This document shows, piece by piece, positions 36,993-48,800 of a stretch of DNA of 64,000 bases. A program made the translations under genes and the position numbers. The DNA comes from Hyalella azteca (Eukaryota > Arthropoda > Malacostraca > Amphipoda > Hyalellidae), in the NCBI RefSeq assembly GCF_000764305.2, contig NW_025931820.1, positions 33,467-97,466 of the forward strand, given 5' to 3'. The notes beneath the pieces are model-generated. The model was not told the origin of the DNA. It saw only the letters and a list, made by a program, of their open reading frames with translations, and did not search any database. Position 1 is the stretch's first letter, and the number at the start of each line of letters is the position of its first letter.

Positions 36993-37118
36993 ATGCACGG
37001 ACCCAATGAACCCGAGTGTAGGAGAGGCTGTCTGCTCAAACGCACGAAAAATGCGACACGTCCCGAAAAGTTTAGTGAGAATTACTCTAGTTTGAGGATG
37101 GAATGCACCGAGTCGAGG
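36993..37118 (+). CDS. Candidate internal or first exon, unknown protein
   Basis: A 42-codon open frame starts at an ATG just after an acceptor-like TATATACAG (ends 36990). It finishes on a complete codon at a near-consensus donor, CGAGG|GTAAGTA (37119). The peptide begins MHGPNEPECRRGC and is rich in basic residues with three cysteines. Local GC content is higher than the surroundings. I recognise no family, and a second frame over the same bases is open too (36883-37095), so this is only a candidate. Confidence 0.25.
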
Positions 37119-38094
37119 GTAAGTACGCGGAAGTAATTTCCAGGAAAACAAAAAAATTTTTAACTTTCCTGCAGGCCATAAATTTTTCACTTGCAAGTTT
37201 CAACAGAGACGAGAAGATCACAATTTTTTTTGTAGAAGGCCTCGTTATTTAGGGAGGAGAATTAAATTTAATATAATATAATGATGATAAATAATGTATG
37301 AATAAGAGAGAGGATAAGCTCCATATTCAGCGATGTAAACACTGACATGAAACAGCCTTTGACTTTGGTAATTTTTAAATGCTACAATGCGGAGTGTGTT
37401 CTTATCATTCATCTTATCTCAGTATCGCTGCAGCATTCATTCATGATATATTTCTGAATTATTGAAGTAATTGCCAGCTAAAATAATGATTTTCTTTATA
37501 TTTTGCTTCTCAACATACTATTTTTCTACAGTCTAATTCCTTATTATTTCTAGATTTTAAATATAACCTACATTCCTGGTCAAGTAAAAACATGCTCCTT
37601 TAATAAATAAAGGTAACCCTAAAGCCATGCTTTCCCAATTATGTTAATCTCATATCGAGAATTTTTTTCGCATATTATATCTCACTAAATCTATATTCTT
37701 TTATTACATTCAACAAATTATATTGAAATCCAGACGTTTCTCTAAACCGGCACCGGGGCAACCTCTTGGGCATCGAGCTGAGCCTCGAACAACACGCTCC
37801 CGACATCGTATTTCAAAACTCAATTAACCGCTTGTCTTCCGTCTTTACGGGGAGTTTCCTGCTAACATTCCAAGTATATTAGTACCACTGAACAGACGGA
37901 CTTCAGGCCAAAAAGCGGCGAGGAATATAAATTTCTTTTGTACGTATATGTACGGACTATAGAAGGTTGAAACATATGGCTGAGAATCCGCTGATATAAG
38001 TAATAATCTGGTTTTAGAAAATATTATATGTAAAGATCTAATTCAACATCCCGTTACTAAATTTCTAAAAAATGTGTGAACAATAAATACCCTG
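37119..38094. other. AT-rich non-coding stretch, no gene seen
   Basis: Nothing beyond short chance frames. 37740-37900 is somewhat GC-richer without an identifiable feature. Confidence 0.5.
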
Positions 38095-38490
38095 TGTATC
38101 ACCAAACGATACATGAAACTCTTGAATATTCTTTGTAGCTTTTCATGACGCACGAAACACTTGAATATACGCTGTTTAGATCCCCACGACGCACGAAACA
38201 CTTGAATACACGCTGTGTAGATCCCCACGACGCACGAAACACTTGAATACGTCGTATAGATCATAAGAAGCACGAAACACTTGAATACACGCTATGTATC
38301 TTCTCACGGCGCACGAAACACTTGAATACGCTGTGTAGATCCCCACGACACACGAAACACTCGAATACACGCTGTGTATCTTTTCACGACCCACGAAACA
38401 CTTGAATACGCTGTGTAGATCCCCACGACACACGAAACACTCGAATACACGCTATGTATCTTCTCACGGCGCACGAAACACTTGAACTTC
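38095..38490. repeat. About 38-42-bp minisatellite, about 9-10 copies
   Basis: Each unit has CACGAAACACTTGAATAC followed by GCTGTGTAGATCCCCACGA or GCTATGTATCTTCTCACGG. The two sub-types alternate in the right half, giving a higher-order dimer. Confidence 0.92.
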
Positions 38491-39068
38491 CGTTTTGAGC
38501 GATGCCATAGATTTATTGCCTCTACTTAAGCGTTGACGAGTGCAGAATAAGGCTCATAACTCAGCTATAGAATCTATGAACGTACACCGGAACCTGGCAT
38601 CTCAAGGGTCGTCTTTTGAATGAAACCGCGTGCTGAATTTAGAGCGTGACGAAATGTTCATATAAGAATAGGATTCAAGCACCGCTTAGTCGGGGTTGTA
38701 AAATCCGTAGATTATTTTTTTGTACACCGGCTAAATCAAAGCGTGTGTTAAAAGTGAATAATTAGAATAATTACAAGCGGTTTTCTTGGACCTCAATTCA
38801 CTCATGGAGTGAGGTCCTTAAGACCTTAATTCACTCATGGAGTATTAATAAGATTCCGAATTTGATACCGTCGATCAACAACCAACATCAGCATAACATT
38901 GCAAGGTATATTACAACTATGCAAATGTTTAATGATTATATATTAGTACACAGCGATACTCGAATAAATTTTAGGAACATAATATTTATGTTTGAGCATA
39001 TTTTGCTCATATATGTGATTATTCAAAACTCATTTCAAGTTCACACGCCATTTCAAAGAACTGTTATC

Positions 39069-39275
39069 TCACCAAACACTGTACACTGTACAATAGTTTA
39101 CACTGTACAATAGTGTGCACTGTACAATAGTGTAACCAGCAGCACCACTGAGCACCAGCAGCACCACTGAGCACCAGCAGCACCACTGAGCACCAGCAGC
39201 ATCACTGAGCACCAGCAGCACCACTGAGCTCCAGCAGCACCACTGAGAACCAGCTCAACCGTTGAGAACCAGTAG
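39069..39275. repeat. Two adjoining minisatellites: 18-bp unit, then 19-bp unit
   Basis: 39075-39133 has TGTACAATAGTGTACAC-like units (3 copies). 39134-39275 has ACCAGCAGCACCACTGAGC repeated seven or eight times, with the last copies decaying to AACCAGCTCAACCGTTGAG. The junction between the two is direct. Confidence 0.9.
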
Positions 39276-39702
39276 AGAACATCGAAGAGAACACTGAATC
39301 GATGTTATTGAAAAGAAACTAAAATCATGATAACTATATATTCGCATCACTAAAATTTGATCAATCATTGAGAACCTGTAACACCACTGAATTATTATCA
39401 GGGCTACTGATAGCAATACAAGCAATAAAATAATGCGAACTTTCAGCTCACGCGAAGCAGTAGCTGCTTCACGCAGGTTCACACAGAGTGCCATACACAT
39501 AGGTACATTCACGATAATGTTGTGAAATAAAAACCGAATGGCAGTGACATAAGGAGCTTTATTTTGATGAGTAGGATTAGAAGTAGACACGTAGGATGAG
39601 TAGCAGCCATCCTACAATGAGTAGCTTTATGTAGTTGCTCTTTATCAGACTTACGTGTAACGTGCCGTCGATGTTCAGTTGAACAAGACGATAATCGCTT
39701 CG

Positions 39703-39750
39703 TTATTAATAATAATAATAACAATAATAATAATAATAATAATGATGATG

Positions 39751-39820
<70 letters not shown>

Positions 39821-39895
39821 TGATAATAATAATAATAATAATAATAATAACAGTTATATTAATAATATTAATTATAATAATAATAACAAAAATAA
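39703..39895. repeat. (TAA)n microsatellite, about 190 bp, interrupted
   Basis: This is a long run of AAT/TAA with a few ATG, ACA and ATT interruptions. The poly-isoleucine open frame on the + strand is a consequence of the repeat. Confidence 0.97.
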
Positions 39896-41780
39896 TAATG
39901 CAAAGAACCGCCTGCTCTTTTGATCATCAACGACACAAATGTCACCAACACTGAGACCATTGATCACTCTACCGAGGAGATATGAGTACAAACGAGACTG
40001 GTAATGTCTGCATGGTGATTATTATAAAGGAATGCCCTCTAATCTAATATTCACTCCTAAATAGTAAAAAATACATATTTTAAATGCAGAAATTCAGGGC
40101 GCAGAAATGCAGAAATTGAGTGTGAAAAGGAAACAATTATTATGGTTCTAATTTTTTAAAGGCTCTAGCATGGGCTGTATTGATAATATTATCCTGGCGA
40201 GTACGATAAAAAAAAACAAATAAAAAATAATCAGAAACGTATATTGATTATTCAGGAGCATATTTTTGTAGATTAAAGGAGTTTTGGTGGAGTCACTTTG
40301 ACTGCCTGGGTGGAAGTCATAAATATGTACCAATAAATCTGATCTGATCAATCCAGTTCGCTTAATTAATAGGGATTGGCTTTGTCGGCCGAGATAAACC
40401 TGTTCTAACACAGATATTTATGCCTGACTGACGCGGATGCCGTTTTCGTTTACCGATAATCTGGACGTTACGAACATGTTCAGAATATTGGTTCTAAATT
40501 CAATCCTACGCTGAAGTTCTCGGTTTTAGCTAACATATAAAATACATAGGACTAAAAACTTTGATATTCAATTAAAAAACACATCTCAGTGGAAAATGTA
40601 GAGCCATTAATATGAAACAGTTGACGAGTATAAATTATGGAAATTTGTAGCAGCAGTTCAGTGATTTTAGAAATAAGGTGAATATTAGAATGCCAAAAGT
40701 CCTTAGGAATTAGCGATATGAAACGGTCTTTCTGGGCTGAAACAACAGCGCGGGCATCAAAGGTATGACAGCTCGCCGCTGCCTTGGTAATCTTATCAGT
40801 GCTTTTGTTCGAGCACCGGCAGCGTACGTCTGTCAGGTGCTGCTCATATGTACAGGAATTATGACTCTTACTCGCACCATGTACGTGCTTCCGGCTGCCT
40901 GTAACATGTACAAACGTGTCTGAAACGTATGAAATTTTCTGTAATTCAGTAATTTTTCATTAATTTTCTTCAGTATATATGTACTTCGTTTCGTCCCTTT
41001 CACATAGTACGTACATGTCTGTCGCCTCCATATAACAGCTAGCGTCTCTTTTCCCATATGTATTGTCATGTTTCATATACTGTTAATGTATACTTCAATT
41101 TCTAATATTTTCTTTTAATTTTGGGAGTCCAAACCAAATGTTTGTGTGACATTTTTCTAAGACTAATTTATTTGGCTATTACAGCAGATTCGATCACCAA
41201 CCATTAATTTCTTAATCGATCTGAACGTCGCGGATGGTCATCCATAGCTCTATTTGCCTGACTCCATTAAATCATAACGGAGATCTGTTAGTCGGAATGA
41301 CTGCTGTCGAGATCAATGTCTAACCCAGCGTATCTATTGATAGCAACTCTCGAGTGCTCGAGATAACAGCAATCTTGAAGGCGACCTAGCAATTTAATTG
41401 ACATAGAAATCGTATTTTAGTTTCGTTCAATATGAAATCATTAATGAAGAAATTCCTTAAGAGCTATAAATTTTCGTTGTCTTTTGCTACGAGTACAATA
41501 AAACGGAATACACTTTTTAAATCAAAATTTATCATTTAAAAAGTCGTCATTTGCTGCCGACAGTCAAACCCCATTTGGAATAATAGATCAAATATTTTTG
41601 ATAAATATGATGTAAAATTATAAGTAATAAGAAAAAATAACATCAGATTTCCTCCTTATGGAGCAACGGAAGAACCCAGTGACCCCATCCAACCTACACG
41701 TAACTAGGAAGCGCTGTCTCTGTCGTAACTCCATCCATAAAAGGATATAGGGATTCGGGACCATCTACATCTACATACCT
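39896..41780. other. Non-coding stretch, no gene seen
   Basis: No coding, RNA or repeat feature could be supported. A CTCGAGTGCTCGAG near-palindrome occurs at 41348-41361. Confidence 0.5.
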
Positions 41781-41782
41781 GT

Positions 41783-42011
41783 AATAACATATTCTCGGAT
41801 TCCTCCAGATATTCGTCCATCCCAAAAGACGGATTCGTATAGACGAAAGCCAGTCCGGAAAGACAGATTCGTATATAGACGAAAGCCAGTCCGGAAAGAC
41901 ATCCGCAAACTATCAGGACCCAGTGACTGGGCCCAGCCGGGTCGTATAAAGCTGATGTGTATCTCACTTCGACTTTATTGCGCGACACCAAGACTCAGGA
42001 CGAACCCAACA
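41783..42011 (+). mobile_element. Possible solo LTR-like block with 38-bp doublet
   Basis: The block starts TGTAATAACA and ends CCCAACA. It contains a TATA-like GTATAAAGCTGATG at 41944, then ATCTCACTTCG and a CTTTATTG, an order seen in retrovirus-like LTRs. A 38-bp unit (GACGGATTCGTATAGACGAA plus AGCCAGTCCGGAAA) is doubled inside it at 41825-41902. The flanks do not give a target duplication, so the call is weak. Confidence 0.25.
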
Positions 42012-42525
42012 ATCGATCTGTGATGACTTCCTTTAGCAGATGTGGTGACAAGAATAGTGCGTACAGAATTTAATTGCAATTAAACTGAGTGTATGAATGC
42101 AGGAGGTATTAAATTGCCATCTACACGGTTTTCTTATGTTGTTGAATGACTAAGAAGTTTCTGAAGCTGCTAAAAGACTGAATTTTAATCAGCAGCTAGA
42201 TCTTTACATTGAAATTGTATACTATACCATTATTTGTAAGCTCTACTTTGCAAATTCTGTAACGAAATCTTCAACGGAATTTGACCCATTCAATTATTCA
42301 TACTGTAGCGCATGCAGCTTTAACACGCTTATATCGTAAAATGTAGAAAAAAATATAACTTGTTTAAACACGAGTGGTTAATGACCAGAGAAATCATTGA
42401 TTTAAATTTTCAGGATCGAACAATATTCTTCAGTGGACGTTGGTTGATAAAAATTCAGGTTCAAGGAAGTAATTTAATTTATTAAATTAAATTACGCGCT
42501 TTTCGGTTCAACGAAAACGTGGTCA

Positions 42526-42565
42526 CGGACGGACAGACTGACAGACGGACGGACGGACGGACGGA
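42526..42565. repeat. (GACG)n-type microsatellite
   Basis: The run reads ACGGACGGACAGACTGACAGACGG and continues as ACGG repeats. It follows GGTTCAACGAAAACGTGGTC, a non-repetitive GC-richer lead that may belong to the same mobile unit. Confidence 0.9.
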
Positions 42566-42792
42566 AATGACGAGCACAATAGCGCCTTTTTTCCATAAAT
42601 GATAAAATGCGCTAAAAATACGAGATATTCTATCCATATTCTCTACAAAGGCAGATTATTCTGATTAATTGATCGAATTGCCGATATAGAATGAATTTAG
42701 TGTATCGTACAATGGTTCATGCTCCGAACGCAACAAAAACGTATTAAAAGACGTTAATTTAAACATCGATGATACTGTGAATCATTTCTCAC

Positions 42793-42985
42793 TGAAAATA
42801 TCGCATTTTAGAAATACTGAAATCGGCTGCTTCTGCCTTAGATCAAATGCTATCAATAATAACGTTATTAGGCCTTAAAAATCCGTGACTGAAAATAGAA
42901 AATATCGCGTTTAGAAATACTAAAATCTGTTGCTTCTGCTTCAGATCAAATGCTATAAATAATAACGTTATTAGGCCTCAAAAAT
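42793..42985. repeat. About 100-bp tandem duplication
   Basis: Both copies contain GAAAATATCGC, TTTAGAAATACT(G/A)AAAT, TTCTGC, TCAGATCAAATGCTAT/TTAGATCAAATGCTAT and AATAATAACGTTATTAGGCC. Copies are about 88% alike by eye. Confidence 0.88.
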
Positions 42986-43376
42986 TGAATGACTTTATCC
43001 TGGACGTGAGCTGACCGTCGTGACCAATCGAGGAGCGTTAAATTTCACGACTTTCTTGGCCTGCGACACGAACGCCATTACCCTGGCACGGGCGGGACTG
43101 AAATGCTCTAAAGATTGGCTGATTCTACTGTACCATGCCTACTTTCTATTTAATTTAGTGAGTATCTTTAGAATAAGTATCTTATTACTTTTTATTTACT
43201 TTAGCGTGCATTTATTTAAATCTTATAGTTTTTCAGCTATATATGTGTTCAATATATTGAATTCGTTTTTGAATTTAAAATTTAACTACACTTATAATTA
43301 CAAGGAGTTGCTCATGATTGCATCATATATCAAATTTAACATTATGACAGGGCTGAATAAAATACCAACGCCTGTT

Positions 43377-43815
43377 ACACGGGTCAAATGTTATATGTAT
43401 ATAATGACATTTGATATATATATAAAATAATATATAATTACTCAAAATAGCTAATCATATTAAACACGGTTTAAATGTTATTTATAATGACATTTGAAAT
43501 ATTTAGAAAGTAACATATAATAACTCAAAATATCTAATCATATTACACACGGCTCAAATGTTATTTATAATGTCATTTGAAATATTTATAAAATAATATA
43601 TAATAACACAAAATATCTAATCATATAACACACGGCTCAAAATGTTATTTATAACTAAATTTTAAAAATATATTAAATGGTATATAATAACTCAAAACAT
43701 TTAACCATATTACACACGGCTCAACACACGGCTCAAAATGTTATTTATAACTAAATTTTAAAAATATATTAAATGATATATAATAACTCAAAACATTTAA
43801 CCATATTACACACGG
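43377..43815. repeat. About 80-95-bp AT-rich tandem repeat, 5-6 copies
   Basis: Units run ACACGGCTCAAATGTTATTT, ATAA(TGACATTTGAAATATTTA or CTAAATTTTAAAAATATATT), ATATAATAACTCAAAA, CATTTAACCATATTAC. A doubled ACACGGCTCA marks an internal duplication near 43716-43736. Confidence 0.9.
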
Positions 43816-43835
43816 CTCGAATGAAGGCAAATTCA

Positions 43836-43934
43836 AAGCGCATCCTCTAACCGTAGCCAAAAGCAACGCGCCAGCCACATTTTTGGGAGCTTCGCCACCG
43901 CAAACCACACAGCGATCTTCAGTTGAATTTCTCA
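43836..43934 (-). CDS. Candidate exon fragment with CxxC motif, unknown protein
   Basis: On the minus strand an acceptor-like TTAATTACCAG precedes an open frame reading EDRCVVCGGEAPKNVAG and then LLLATVRGCALNLPSFEPC. It ends near donor-like GTGTGTAATA. The CxxC and two later cysteines resemble a small zinc-binding fold, but I cannot match a family. The segment is GC-richer than the tandem repeat it abuts. It could equally be a decayed coding fragment. Confidence 0.2.
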
Positions 43935-43935
43935 C

Positions 43936-45358
43936 CCTGGTAATTAAATTTCACGGCTTTTCATGTCACTTTGGGCAGAATTCCTTCTTTTGTGATGAGG
44001 GACAGCGTGGTTTGTGAGATCTTCCTTGGCACAATAAGAGTCGTAAAGGATGTCAAGTCCTTCATGACCAGAACTTAAAGGAAAACTCGTTAAAGTTATT
44101 TATTGCAGCCAAGAACGTACATATAATAAATATGTATTTGATCTACAGTTTACCAAATATGGTATGGGAAATAGCGTTGGAGGCGTGGAAGTTACGTTGC
44201 ATCGTGGGAAAATATTGCTACAATTTAGTTATGGATACAAGTTAGTCGTAAATATCGATATTTATATTTATGTTATTACCGCGTACCATCAAAGGAATAG
44301 AAAAGATCGTGCATGTAATTGCTGCGTTTATTGAGACAGGAAATAGGGTCTAATTTTTTTTTTGTGGTGGCCATATAAATTTGCCTTGACATATTGAGAG
44401 CATCATTATACAGGCATAATATCTTCTGAAAAATCATCGAGACTATGATGGAAAAATAAAATGATAGCTTCTATGCAAAAAGCATGAATGTATTTTTTAA
44501 GATTCAATATATACTGTAAGTGATATTTTGTTCCACCTCGAGCCGACAATTCCCTGCAACTAATAGCATGATCTGTATGAAATTTGAATACGTTCCGTAA
44601 TTGTAACAAAATTAGGCGTGCAAAAGTGTGTTAAAAATCTAGGCATAATGCATATAAATTTCATTGTATTATTAAAAAATTAGTTACATTAGTGTTTGCA
44701 AAGAGCCTACTACATCGTATAAAGATTCCCACGCAGATTCACTAGCGTAAAAGTCTATAATCTGACGATTGCAACTATCTTCAATATGGAACGTAAAGTT
44801 TTAAAAAATAATTGTAATTAAATTCAAACTGGCCATTTTAAATAATCCCTTATCACCCTTTCTTAAATTGGAATTCACTATTATATACATGGTTATTTAA
44901 TCGAGTTGAAAAAGATAGCTATGCTTATACCCGTTAAATTTAATGTGTTTTTTAATGTGGGATGTTTCCTATTCTCGAGGATTTCAGATATCTCGAGGGG
45001 CCATAAGTCGGGCCCATACAGCCCCGAGCGCTGTCCCATTCATTCCAGCACCGCCTGGCTTAGGAGCTGCAAAAGTACTAGACGTCGTCTCCCCGTACTA
45101 AATATTCGTACCGAACGTTCGTTCTATGCAATAGTTAATGTTTGTGGCATGCAAATATTAAAATTTAGCTCATTTTAGGATTTTATATGAAACGACTGAA
45201 TCAGGATTTATGAATCAATGAAGTTTCCAGCAAATGAGGAATATCTGATGACGATTTTTATGATAATTCTTTAGGTTTTGTTCAGACTACAGAATTCGCG
45301 TACTTGGCCTATCGGTGAGGCAAGTTTGATTCGGCCAAGCCATGAAGCCAACCCACTG
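43936..45358. other. Region upstream of the Robo first exon; no other gene seen
   Basis: This is mostly AT-rich. 44990-45120 is GC-richer (GGGCCATAAGTCGGGCCCAT and following) and could hold proximal regulatory sequence of the downstream gene. No specific site can be claimed. Confidence 0.35.
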
Positions 45359-45393
45359 CCAGTGCGAGTCTGTCGTTCGTCGAGTGTGGTTGT
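45359..45393 (+). promoter_or_regulatory. Candidate Inr + DPE core promoter of the Robo gene
   Basis: An Inr-like CCAGTG places a possible +1 at A45361. The hexamer GGTTGT lies exactly at +28 to +33 (45388-45393) and fits the arthropod downstream promoter element RGWYVT at all six positions. The Inr fits TCAKTY at four of six. The surrounding 60 bp are GC-rich. It would give a 5' UTR of about 430 nt, which contains several upstream ATGs, so the real start could lie closer or be separated by a 5' UTR intron. Confidence 0.35.
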
Positions 45394-45792
45394 CGCGGTG
45401 AAGCGCTCAAGACTGTGACAGACCTCTGCGAGCGTTGAGATTGCATGGTGGGGCAATATTAAGTCTTAGAAGTTTTGTGTTCATAGGAGAGTTCCACCAT
45501 GATTTAATTCTCTCTTATGTATGTGGAATCAAGTGATAAAATTGTGAAGGATTTGGTGATGGAAAAAGATTCCGTGTTTGATTTGCTCTAAAGAAATACT
45601 ACTGTTTTGAAACTACGTCTTCGCGAGAACCTAAACTAACCGGCTCACCCTTGATCATAGATGTGTTTGTGAAATTTAAGGAACCTGAAAGGAAGTTCCT
45701 TAATTTTTTTGGTTCTTGTGAGTAAATCCAGTGCCTGATAATTCATGAAAATCTTTAATGAGTTGTAATATAGACTCATTAAGAAGAGTAGC

Positions 45793-45877
45793 ATGGATCG
45801 TGCTGCTGCAACTCTCATGCTGAGGATTATTCTGCTGCTCTTGTGTGCCATTATCACCTCAGCACGAATAACGCATG
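45793..45877 (+). CDS. robo2: Robo exon 1: start codon and signal peptide
   Basis: ATG at 45793 has a strong context (A at -3, G at +4). It opens a 28-codon frame, MDRAAATLMLRIILLLLCAI followed by ITSARITH, then one G before the donor CATG|GTGAGG. Residues 1-11 are a positive n-region, 12-21 a hydrophobic core, and TSA (22-24) a good cleavage site. The leftover G joins GA at 53862 to give Gly29, matching phase exactly. Continuation as GPPVITEQP aligns with the start of Robo Ig1 (SPRIIEHP in flies). The exon is too short to be noticed as an ORF, and no other + strand segment upstream of exon 2 offers a signal peptide with a phase-1 donor. Confidence 0.85.
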
Positions 45878-48800
45878 GTGAGGACGAATAAAAATAATTA
45901 ATTTAATAAACTTTGTAAATAACACTTTAATATTTATATGCTATTGCACATGATATTTGTTTTGCTGTCATCGGAATGATCCATTTTTCCTTTTCATATC
46001 CTCGTAGCCTCGTAGGCCATATCCGAGCTAGCCTATAGATAGTTCAGAAAACAATTTTAATTATTTTCAGTTTATATAATATCATCCACGCACCAACCAA
46101 ATTTTCCGACTATCCATACGTGATTTATGAATGATAGAGTTCACATTTGATTTAATTCGATAAACAATGTTAATCCTCCGAATAAATGATATTCATACTG
46201 ATGAATCAGTGACAGTGAATGAATTGAAGTGAACGCGCGGCATGTTTCACAGAGCATCCGCGTGCCTCAGATCACGAACAACGCTAGAGTTGTTCTATTC
46301 AAGAGACCCTAATTCTAGTTCAGTTTATTAAAGCTATAGATAAGATAGATATAAACAATCTCTGTTGCATTACCTAAGATAATTAGTTATGAGTTGGATA
46401 TCAAAAACAAATTTTGATTGAACAGGCACCCTTCGCTGACTACTGAGATGCAGCGTATTTAGTTAACGTCTCCAATTTTGAATGATAATGATAAATCATG
46501 TGCTATTATCTGTCTCTAATTTATTGTGGATGGAGGAGGCCTTAGGCTATTGTTCTATTGCTACTGAGTAACACATGAATGGACTAAGGTGCCAATAGTG
46601 ATTGCAGTAGGTAATCGTGGATTATTCGGAAAATTGATTAGTTTGGGTTAAGAAATGATCAATGTTAATGAAAAAGGTTTCTGTTTTACCGTCATAACCT
46701 TAAACTTAGTAGGAATGGGTAAAGCTCACCCGCTTGCTCATATAATATACCAGTGTTAACAATAATGCTCATTATATAATATTATAAGTATTAATTTATC
46801 ACTGATAATATAATATTATCAGTGTATTAAACACTGCTATGTATGCATTCAGTTTTGCGTATTACGTTTCATGTATTTCAGTGTTTACTCCTCAAGAGAG
46901 CGCGGCGTTTGGTTTCCGTAGACTTTCTTGATTAAAAAAATTAAATATTGATATTTAAAATTGATATACTTTCTTGATCAATTGGAATCGCTAAAATCGC
47001 TTATAAATTCTTTGGATGTATGATGAATTGAAGTGTTTCTTGACGCTGATATGTTATAATCACATACTACCGTTAACCGTAGATGATGCTGTATAAATTA
47101 TTTTATTTAACCTGCCTTTACAAGCGCAAATTTTAATGTGGAATGGTTTTCAATTTAAAGTATAGTGAACAAATTTGCTTGCATATTAAAGCAATTTTAA
47201 ACAAGCTCCGATATGTATAAGCTGAAATTAGGCGTTCATGTGTCTTAGGTCCAATTTGAATTCTAATATTCGAGTACGTACACTTATACATTACACATCC
47301 CTCATACTTCTTGGAAATTCTTCCCGATAACGTATGATAAATGCTTGAGAAATATACACATTCTCGCGTTGATTGCCTGAATGAAATACAAAGACAGACA
47401 ATATTGAATACAGAATTCTAAGGCAATTTACGCAAATATTTTTTCACTTTTTATTCATATGAAGAATTTCGGAAAATTCTCACAGTGTAAGAATTCTTGT
47501 CTATTTATTAAGTATTAGTGCTGCAAGTATAAAAATGCGCAAAATTTCTCGTGATGTTGCAAAAAAGCGGCGTACAAATTTCCTTGCATTTCATAACTTA
47601 TGAACGTACGCATAAATTTTCTGTCAATTTAAGTCACGAAATACTACAAGATATGCGCATTCTCGTCTACTCAATTAACATTGCCGTCGAAACGCCCGCA
47701 AATTTTCTCGTGTCTTTTAAAAGGCATAAAAACGCTAACATTTTCAGGCGATTTAAGTCACAAATTGAAAGAGGTGCGCGCATTTGCCTGCAATTTACGG
47801 GCACGTCTTTCTTGCCATAAAAGTCGAGCCCCGCGGGACAGGTTGTGGGGCGGGGGCCCAGGCCTGACTTAGTCCTTTGAATTATTCATTAATTGATGAA
47901 TTCCTAAACGATTTAATTTCCTTCTATGAAATAGCGAGTTATGCTGAAGATTACGAGTGAGTGAACAGCTGTTGGTGTATTAGAGTACTAGTAATGTTGC
48001 ACATGTGATATGTTGATGTAGAAAATCAATGGTAAATAGAGGCATTTGCGTTTGAATAAATAATTATGGCTGAAATTTCCTTAAAAGTTCGTGGTTAAAT
48101 GGGTGAAATGTTGGGAGCAAGAAAACTAGTGACAAAATTGCTGTGATCGATTGTTAAAGTTGCTTGTTTTTTTTTCTATTAAAAATAGTTATAATTTATG
48201 GATATCGGATTGAAATTGAAAGTCATCTTGAAATTTTATTTTCTACAGATTGCAAGTCGAAATAGAGTTTTGATTGATGGTTACAGGTTATTGCGTTCTA
48301 GAAATTTTCCCTATTTTTTTATGAATGTTTACATGAATTCACTTATTTGAGGCTGATCTTGCGTACAGCTTTACTCAGTGTTCATCTGATGTATATACCG
48401 TTTGTGACGAATGGTCACAATTTTTTAATGCTACCTGGACGCCATTTTCTCACTATACTTTCATTCACCTATTCACTCAACCTTTATTATTGATACTGGA
48501 ATTACTCATTTAAGTGACCGTTACTCGGTTTTTCGAAGACCCCATTCCACCTGGTTCGTTGCTAAGTCTCGTTCATTCGTTATCATGAGTTTTCTTGTAT
48601 TGAATATCTCATTCGTTCGATACATCATTGTACTCCGCGTAGTTTGTTACCGAAATTCATGTTATGCTCTTAAAATTATTCGATCATCAACCAGAATTTC
48701 GTGTTGTCCGTCAATTTCCCTCAAATATTATAAATATTTTACAAAATTGTTTACATATGAATGTATAACTAATTGTACCTGTATGTACAGTAAATTGTCA

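Noticed and set aside
39679..39954. Poly-isoleucine frame of 91 codons
   Set aside because: It is a translation of a (TAA)n microsatellite.
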